The notes below the pieces were generated by a model that worked only from the letters and a program-made list of their open reading frames with translations, made no database searches and had not been told where the DNA came from. A program made the position numbers and the translations under genes. This document shows positions 59,489 through 64,000 of a stretch of DNA of 64,000 bases, in pieces; within the stretch, counting starts at the first letter, position 1, and every line of letters starts with the position of its first letter. This DNA comes from Acidimicrobiales bacterium (lineage in GTDB: Bacteria > Actinomycetota > Acidimicrobiia > Acidimicrobiales > SHLQ01), in contig JAHDEJ010000010.1 in NCBI GenBank assembly GCA_020628865.1, positions 28,079 through 92,078 on the forward strand, given 5' to 3'.

Positions 59489-60709
59489 TCAAAACAGCGA
59501 CACGATTCTCATGTCGCCCCGTTCCGCGACCGTCCGGTCCGGATCGAGTTCCACTCCCGGCACCCGGAACGCAACCAGGTCCCGGTCGACGGCGGCGATG
59601 GCGACGACGCCACGTTCGACCCAGACGAGCCGCCCTCCGTCGGCGGTCCACGCCACACTCCCCTGCGGATCGACGCGCGGATCCCCGGTGGCGAAGCCAC
59701 CCGTCTCGATGTCGTAGATGCCCCATCCACTCGGACTGGCCGAGAGCAGGTGCCGGCCGTTCGGCGACAGACTGACGAAGTTGTTGGCCGCGAATGCGAC
59801 GGGAACCACGACCTCGTCGCCGAGATCCCAATCCACGAGTCGGCCCACACACCGGCCGAGATCGTCGCAGTGCACACCGAGCAGCCGGTCGTCCGTGGCG
59901 GCAACGACACGGCCGAGTCGCGTTGGCAGGTCCTCGAGGCCTCTCACGGTGAGCACCTGGCTGGACCCGTCCGGCTCGCTGAGGACGATTCCTCGGCCCG
60001 GCACCGGGAACACCTGGGCTCGAAGCGGCGCCGTGGCCAGCCCGTTCTGTGCCGGACCCCATTGCGACCCGACGAAGAACTCGAATCCATCGGTGGTCTC
60101 CGAGAAGAAGCCGAACTGGTCGTTCTCTTCGGAGAGTCGGACCGTGTGCACGGTCGTCGAGATGCGGCCGCTGTCCGTCGGCGCAGAAGGATCGATTGCG
60201 AAGCTGCGGTTCGGCGCACCGAGAATGCGAACCGCATCCGGCAGCGGCGGCCACGCGAACGTCGCCCACTGGTTGCCGACGACGGAAGCGCCGGACGCCA
60301 GGTCGAAGAGCTGCAGCTCCTCCTGATCGTCGACGAACGCCAACGCCAGTCCTTCCAGCCAGTCCGTCGGCGCCGGGCCGAGCTGCGGCGGTGGCGCTGC
60401 CGTGGTCGTGGACGAAGCGGCCGGTGCCGCTGTCGCCGTCGGGGCCGAGGTGGGGGTTCGTCGGATTGGGTCGATGGTTGCCGCCACCTCGGGAACCGGT
60501 GCGAGTTCGACCGAACCCGTCAGTGCGAGAAGGGCGACGACGGCGGTGAGCGCGCCAGCGATCGCCGCCACCACCAGCCACGGTGAGGAGGTCGTGTCGC
60601 GACGTGACACGGGCGCAACGGAAGCGTCGACCGGGCCCTCGACCCATTCCGGTCCGCGGGACGAAACGCTCGCCTCCCGGCGCGCTCGATCTCTCCGCGA
60701 TTCCCCCAT
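59489..60709 (-). CDS. Membrane-anchored propeller-like protein, possible sensor of the sigma factor
   Basis: A 406-residue protein: a short basic cytoplasmic tail (MGESRRDRARREA), one membrane helix (about 50-70, WLVVAAIAGALTAVVALLAL), a Thr/Pro/Ala linker, and an exterior domain of repeated beta blocks (LVDWDLGDEVVVPV, NFVSLSPNGRHLLSASPSGW, SVAWTADGGRLVWVERG), resembling a WD40/TolB-type propeller. It lacks a recognisable anti-sigma domain. The sigma gene follows by 22 bp. ATG 60709 is 22 bp from the divergent MFS start. Role as an external sensor is inference. Confidence 0.7.
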   Translation of the reverse strand: MGESRRDRARREASVSSRGPEWVEGPVDASVAPVSRRDTTSSPWLVVAAIAGALTAVVALLALTGSVELAPVPEVAATIDPIRRTPTSAPTATAAPAASSTTTAAPPPQLGPAPTDWLEGLALAFVDDQEELQLFDLASGASVVGNQWATFAWPPLPDAVRILGAPNRSFAIDPSAPTDSGRISTTVHTVRLSEENDQFGFFSETTDGFEFFVGSQWGPAQNGLATAPLRAQVFPVPGRGIVLSEPDGSSQVLTVRGLEDLPTRLGRVVAATDDRLLGVHCDDLGRCVGRLVDWDLGDEVVVPVAFAANNFVSLSPNGRHLLSASPSGWGIYDIETGGFATGDPRVDPQGSVAWTADGGRLVWVERGVVAIAAVDRDLVAFRVPGVELDPDRTVAERGDMRIVSLF

Positions 60710-60731
60710 TCGGCCACGGTAACGTACCGCG

Positions 60732-62015
60732 ATGAACACGACGGACCAGGTGCTCGGGACCACGTCCCGCCCGGCGATCAACTCGCCGATCCTGTCGATG
60801 TGGGCCCTCTTCCTCGGGGTCGCGCTCATGATGTTGGGCAACGGCCTGCAGGGCACGTTGCTCGGCGTCCGGTCGTCCATCGAGGAGTTCGACACCGTGG
60901 TGATCGGCGTCATCCTCGCCGCCTACTACGCCGGATTTCTCCTCGGTTCACGGTTCACCATGCGTGCGCTCGGCAAGGTGGGTCACGTGCGGGTGTTCGC
61001 GGCGCTGGCGTCGAGTGCGTCGACCGCTGCGCTCGTGCACGCCGTCTTCGTGAATCCGCCCACGTGGTTCGTCATGCGCTTCATCACCGGGTTCTGCATG
61101 GCCGGTTTGTACGTGGTCGTGGAGAGTTGGCTGAACGACCAGGCGACGCCGGAGACCCGCGGCCGAACGCTGTCGTTGTACATGGTCGTGACCATGGGCG
61201 GCGTCACCGGCGGACAGTTCCTCCTCAACGCCGCCGACCCGGCGGGCTTCGAGCTCTTCATCGTCGCCTCGGTCCTCGTGTCGATGTCACTCGTGCCGAT
61301 GGCGCTCTCCGAATCCAGCGCCCCACCGGCCATCGCTGTGTCGCCGATGTCCTTCCGGCAACTGATGTCGATCGTGCCCACCGGTGTGCTCACGATGTTC
61401 TTCAGCGGATTCGTCGCCGGCGCGCTCTTTGCCATCGCCCCCGTGTACGGCGCGCTCATCGGCATGACCACCCGCCAGATCTCCACCTTCCTCGCGGCAG
61501 CGCTCGTGGGCTCGTTCGTTCTGCAACTGCCGATCGGCTTCGTATCCGACAAGGTGTCCCGTCGAGGCGTGATGGCCGTCGTCGCGATCATCGCCACGGT
61601 GGCCTCGTTCCTCGGGCTCTCGACCGGCACGGGGTTGGCGGCCACCGGCGTCATGTTCGTGATCGGGGCCACGTCATTTCCGCTCTACTCGCTGGCGATC
61701 GCCTACACGAACGACTGGATCGAGGACCACCAGCGCGTTGGCGCCTCGGGCCTGCTCGTCATGGTCAACGGTGTCGGCGCGATCCTCGGCCCGCTCGTGT
61801 CCTCCACCTTCATGAGCCTGTTCAGCGCCAACGCCTACTGGTGGTCGCTCGTGCTCCCCCACGCCGCCATCTCGCTGTACCTGCTGTTCCGCATCGTGGC
61901 CAAGGACCCCCTGCCGATCGAGGAGCAGTCCGAATACCAGCCGGTGCCGGCACGCTCGTCGCCGCTGGCCTCGGCAATCGGTCGCATCCGGCCACCCAAG
62001 CGCCCCCGCCGCTGA
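60732..62015 (+). CDS. MFS transporter (YcaD-like)
   Basis: The 427-residue protein has twelve helices of the major facilitator type. Loop 2-3 reads GSRFTMRALGKVGHVRVF, the loop after helix 4 has ESWLNDQATPETRGRTLS and the second half repeats it with DKVSRRGVMAVVA. These resemble the YcaD/YbjJ branch. Substrate unknown; creatinase follows 85 bp downstream on the same strand, so uptake of creatine or a related compound is a guess. An alternative ATG at 60798 would lengthen the divergent promoter gap. Confidence 0.88.
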   Translation: MNTTDQVLGTTSRPAINSPILSMWALFLGVALMMLGNGLQGTLLGVRSSIEEFDTVVIGVILAAYYAGFLLGSRFTMRALGKVGHVRVFAALASSASTAALVHAVFVNPPTWFVMRFITGFCMAGLYVVVESWLNDQATPETRGRTLSLYMVVTMGGVTGGQFLLNAADPAGFELFIVASVLVSMSLVPMALSESSAPPAIAVSPMSFRQLMSIVPTGVLTMFFSGFVAGALFAIAPVYGALIGMTTRQISTFLAAALVGSFVLQLPIGFVSDKVSRRGVMAVVAIIATVASFLGLSTGTGLAATGVMFVIGATSFPLYSLAIAYTNDWIEDHQRVGASGLLVMVNGVGAILGPLVSSTFMSLFSANAYWWSLVLPHAAISLYLLFRIVAKDPLPIEEQSEYQPVPARSSPLASAIGRIRPPKRPRR

Positions 62016-62100
62016 GCCCCCGATTCACCACGAGACATCGCGGCTCGCTAGTTTCACCGGCGCACTCGCAACGGAGCGGGTCGACTGAGGAAGGAACACG

Positions 62101-63318
62101 ATGAGCGCAGACATGGATCGCCTGGTCACGTGGCACAACGGCGAGAAGACACTCGGCCCGTTCTCCGCAGCGGAGATGGAAGGACGGCAGGCCACGCTGC
62201 GGTCGCACATGGCCGAAACGGACCTCGACGCCGTCCTGCTCACGAGCTACCACAACATCTGTTACTTCTCCGGTTTCATGTACTGCGCGTTCGGCCGCAA
62301 GTACGGCTTCGTGCTCACGGCCGACAACGCCACGACGATCAGCGCCGGCATCGACGGTGGCCAGCCGTGGCGCCTGACTCACGGCGACAACATCACCTAC
62401 ACCGATTGGCGCAAGGACAACTTCTTCCACGCCGTGCAGACCCTCACCCCGGGCGCGAAGCGAATCGGTATCGAATTCGACGAGGTCAGCCTCGACCTTT
62501 TGGAGAAGCTGAAGGCCGCGCTGCCCGGTGTCGAGTTCGTCGACGTCGGGATGTCCACCATGTGGATGCGCACGATCAAGTCCGCTGAGGAGATCGCCCA
62601 CATCAAGAAGCTCACGGCGATCGCCGACCTCGGCGGCGAGGCCTGCCGTGAGGCCATCGCCGTTGGCGTTCCCGAGCACGAGGTCGCCCTTGCGTCGACG
62701 CAAGCGATGGTTCGCGAGCTCGCCAAGAGCTACGAGTACAGCGAACTCATGGACACGTGGACGTGGTTCCAGTCCGGCGTCAACACCGACGGCGCCCACA
62801 ACCCGGTCACCAACCGGGTCATCGAGTCCGGCGACATCCTCTCGATCAACTGCTTCCCGATGCTGTTCGGCTACTACGTGGCGCTCGAGCGCACGCTGTT
62901 CGCCGAGTCGGTGTCGGACGAACATCTTCGTCTGTGGAACATCAACGTCGAGGTGCACGAGGCAGGCCTCGAACTGATCAAGCCCGGTAACAGCTGCGCT
63001 CAGATTGCCGCGGCGCTGAACGACATCTACCGCGAGTACGACCTGCTCAAGTACCGCTCCTTCGGATACGGCCACAGCTTCGGCGTGCTCTGCCACTATT
63101 ACGGCCGCGAGGCCGGGGTCGAGCTCCGCGAGGACATCGACACGGTGCTCGCTCCGGGGATGGTCGTTTCCATGGAGCCGATGATCATGATTCCGGAGGG
63201 TCAGCCGGGAGCCGGCGGCTATCGCGAGCACGACGTTCTGGTCATCAACGACGATGGCTCGGTCGACAACATCACCGGGTTCCCGTACGGCCCTGAGCAC
63301 AACATCGTCCCGGCCTGA
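62101..63318 (+). CDS. Creatinase (creatine amidinohydrolase)
   Basis: The 405-residue protein is a pita-bread (M24) hydrolase matching creatinase along its whole length as I know the Pseudomonas enzyme: TSYHNICYFSGFMYCAFGR, DGGQPWR, ELMDTWTWFQSGVNTDGAHN with His233 as the catalytic base, GYGHSFGVLCHYYGREAG and the C-terminal MVVSMEPMIMIPEG. It hydrolyses creatine to sarcosine and urea and uses no metal. GAGGAAGGAA precedes ATG 62101. No urease or sarcosine oxidase genes are in the window. Confidence 0.93.
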   Translation: MSADMDRLVTWHNGEKTLGPFSAAEMEGRQATLRSHMAETDLDAVLLTSYHNICYFSGFMYCAFGRKYGFVLTADNATTISAGIDGGQPWRLTHGDNITYTDWRKDNFFHAVQTLTPGAKRIGIEFDEVSLDLLEKLKAALPGVEFVDVGMSTMWMRTIKSAEEIAHIKKLTAIADLGGEACREAIAVGVPEHEVALASTQAMVRELAKSYEYSELMDTWTWFQSGVNTDGAHNPVTNRVIESGDILSINCFPMLFGYYVALERTLFAESVSDEHLRLWNINVEVHEAGLELIKPGNSCAQIAAALNDIYREYDLLKYRSFGYGHSFGVLCHYYGREAGVELREDIDTVLAPGMVVSMEPMIMIPEGQPGAGGYREHDVLVINDDGSVDNITGFPYGPEHNIVPA

Positions 63319-63406
63319 ACGCGGGCTGCCGCGCTCGTGGCGGTGCAGTTGTGGACTCGCTCAGGTTGTTCTCAGGAACGGCGCGTCATCTGCCGATGCA
63401 GGCTGC

Positions 63407-63796
63407 ATGGCCGGGTATGACTTTGATCTTCAGCTGAAACCACTCACGGGTCCCGGGGGCGCGCCTGACGCACGTCTCTTCACCCGAACCTCGCAGCCGC
63501 TGTCGCTGCTGTTGTGCTGGGGTGGCGAGTCGTCGGAGACGGCCGAGATGTGGACCCGCAACCTGTCCTACGAAGGTGCGCTGCTCGAGGCGGCGCCCGG
63601 CGTGGAGGACCCTCCACACGACCTGCTCAACGTCGTCCTTCGGATCGGCGACGACATCGTCAGCGGCGAAGTCGTCGAGCGGCAGGGTCGGGCCATCCGG
63701 GTTCGGTTCCTGAGCATCGGCCCGGGACTCGCCGAACACATCTACCGCCATCTGGTGGAGGCGCCGGACACAGCGCTCGCTCCCCGCGAATACTGA
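63407..63796 (+). CDS. PilZ-like domain protein
   Basis: A 129-residue protein with RLFTRTSQPLSLLL followed by TRNLSYEGALLEA, which fits the PilZ RxxxR...(D/N)xSxxG layout except that the first arginine cluster is weak. Beta-rich VVLRIGDDIVSGEVVERQGR follows, then a C-terminal helix. If PilZ, it binds c-di-GMP. ATG 63407 is used. It lies 88 bp after creatinase with no visible terminator and is convergent with the LysR gene. Confidence 0.65.
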   Translation: MAGYDFDLQLKPLTGPGGAPDARLFTRTSQPLSLLLCWGGESSETAEMWTRNLSYEGALLEAAPGVEDPPHDLLNVVLRIGDDIVSGEVVERQGRAIRVRFLSIGPGLAEHIYRHLVEAPDTALAPREY

Positions 63797-63808
63797 CGTC
63801 CCGATCGC

Positions 63809-64000
63809 TCAGACGTCCTCGAACAGCTCGAGGATCAGTTCACGCGCCTGGGCGACGACGCGGAGGTGTTCGTCGGCCCGGTGGTTGAGATACATGGACA
63901 TCTCGGCGGCACCGTCGGTGATCGCCAGGTACCGCACACCGTCAGGACAGAACGTGCGCACGCCATCGGGCACGATCGCCACGCCCTCGCCCGAGGACAC
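63809..64000 (-). CDS. LysR-family regulator, C-terminal fragment at window edge
   Basis: The last 63 residues of a protein that starts beyond the right edge. SSGEGVAIVPDGVRTFCPDGVRYLAI fits the late effector-domain strand and turn of LysR regulators (GxGxAxxP, then GVxxxxL), and VVAQARELILELFED fits the terminal helix. The DNA-binding part is not in the window, so neither its target nor its link to creatinase can be shown. Confidence 0.65.
   Translation of the reverse strand: MSSGEGVAIVPDGVRTFCPDGVRYLAITDGAAEMSMYLNHRADEHLRVVAQARELILELFEDV

Overview
The window is a 64 kb chromosomal segment of a high-GC bacterium, most likely an actinobacterium of the Acidimicrobiia type (Ilumatobacter-like, probably aquatic or marine). 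This placement is inference. It rests on GC-rich codon use, frequent GTG starts, a CvnA-type sensor kinase of the actinobacterial conservon kind, a DivIVA protein with a long coiled coil, and a protein beginning with a PGWW...ASDGKWYPP motif. No insertion sequence, prophage, rRNA operon or CRISPR array was seen. Genes are packed tightly, with many 4-bp ATGA/GTGA overlaps.

Region by region. 1-2381: a CvnA-like kinase cut by the left edge, ending in 20-residue Pro/Ala repeats. 2475-8571: glutamate synthase (gltB, gltD). 8770-10041: M18 aminopeptidase. 10061-14504: a potassium-uptake operon, trkA plus two different trkH genes. 14552-17363: 5-formyltetrahydrofolate cyclo-ligase, divergent from a membrane pyrophosphatase with K+-dependent signature residues. 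17379-20894: terminator, 55-bp repeats, a small hypothetical gene, a degenerate GGDEF protein and a full GGDEF-EAL protein. 20917-25855: pseudouridine breakdown genes, DivIVA, an LCP ligase and an M23 peptidase. 25873-29483: menD, menH and menC. 29487-33468: three tandem secreted coiled-coil VanY peptidases. 33600-35816: a molybdopterin oxidoreductase. 35859-38379: repeats and a tRNA Gly-Cys-Val cluster interrupted by a large membrane protein gene. 38413-43853: two small genes, an Fpg-like glycosylase, metX, an orphan N6-DNA methyltransferase and a DEAD-box helicase. 43934-48285: an alkyltransferase-like protein, a nucleotide cyclase, a serine hydrolase, lgt and a long acyl-CoA dehydrogenase. 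48342-52640: a YihY membrane protein, a solitary helicase-like domain, two L,D-transpeptidase lipoproteins and a degenerate metallo-beta-lactamase-fold protein. 52643-60709: TerC, a glycine betaine-type ABC transporter (proX, an enlarged proW, proV), an ECF-type sigma factor and a membrane-anchored propeller-like protein. 60732-64000: an MFS transporter, creatinase, a PilZ-like protein and the tail of a LysR regulator.

Several groups fit together. Trk uptake beside a K+-dependent proton pump suggests linked ion and energy management. LCP, M23, three VanY proteins, two L,D-transpeptidases, Lgt and DivIVA make the window rich in cell-wall functions. The betaine transporter and creatinase point to use of methylated nitrogen osmolytes. 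The most unusual items are a ProW permease with an added membrane domain of about ten helices, preceded by a sigma-factor operon; the three VanY coiled-coil paralogs; a tRNA-Val with C in place of the near-universal U33; and a solitary helicase C-terminal-like domain.
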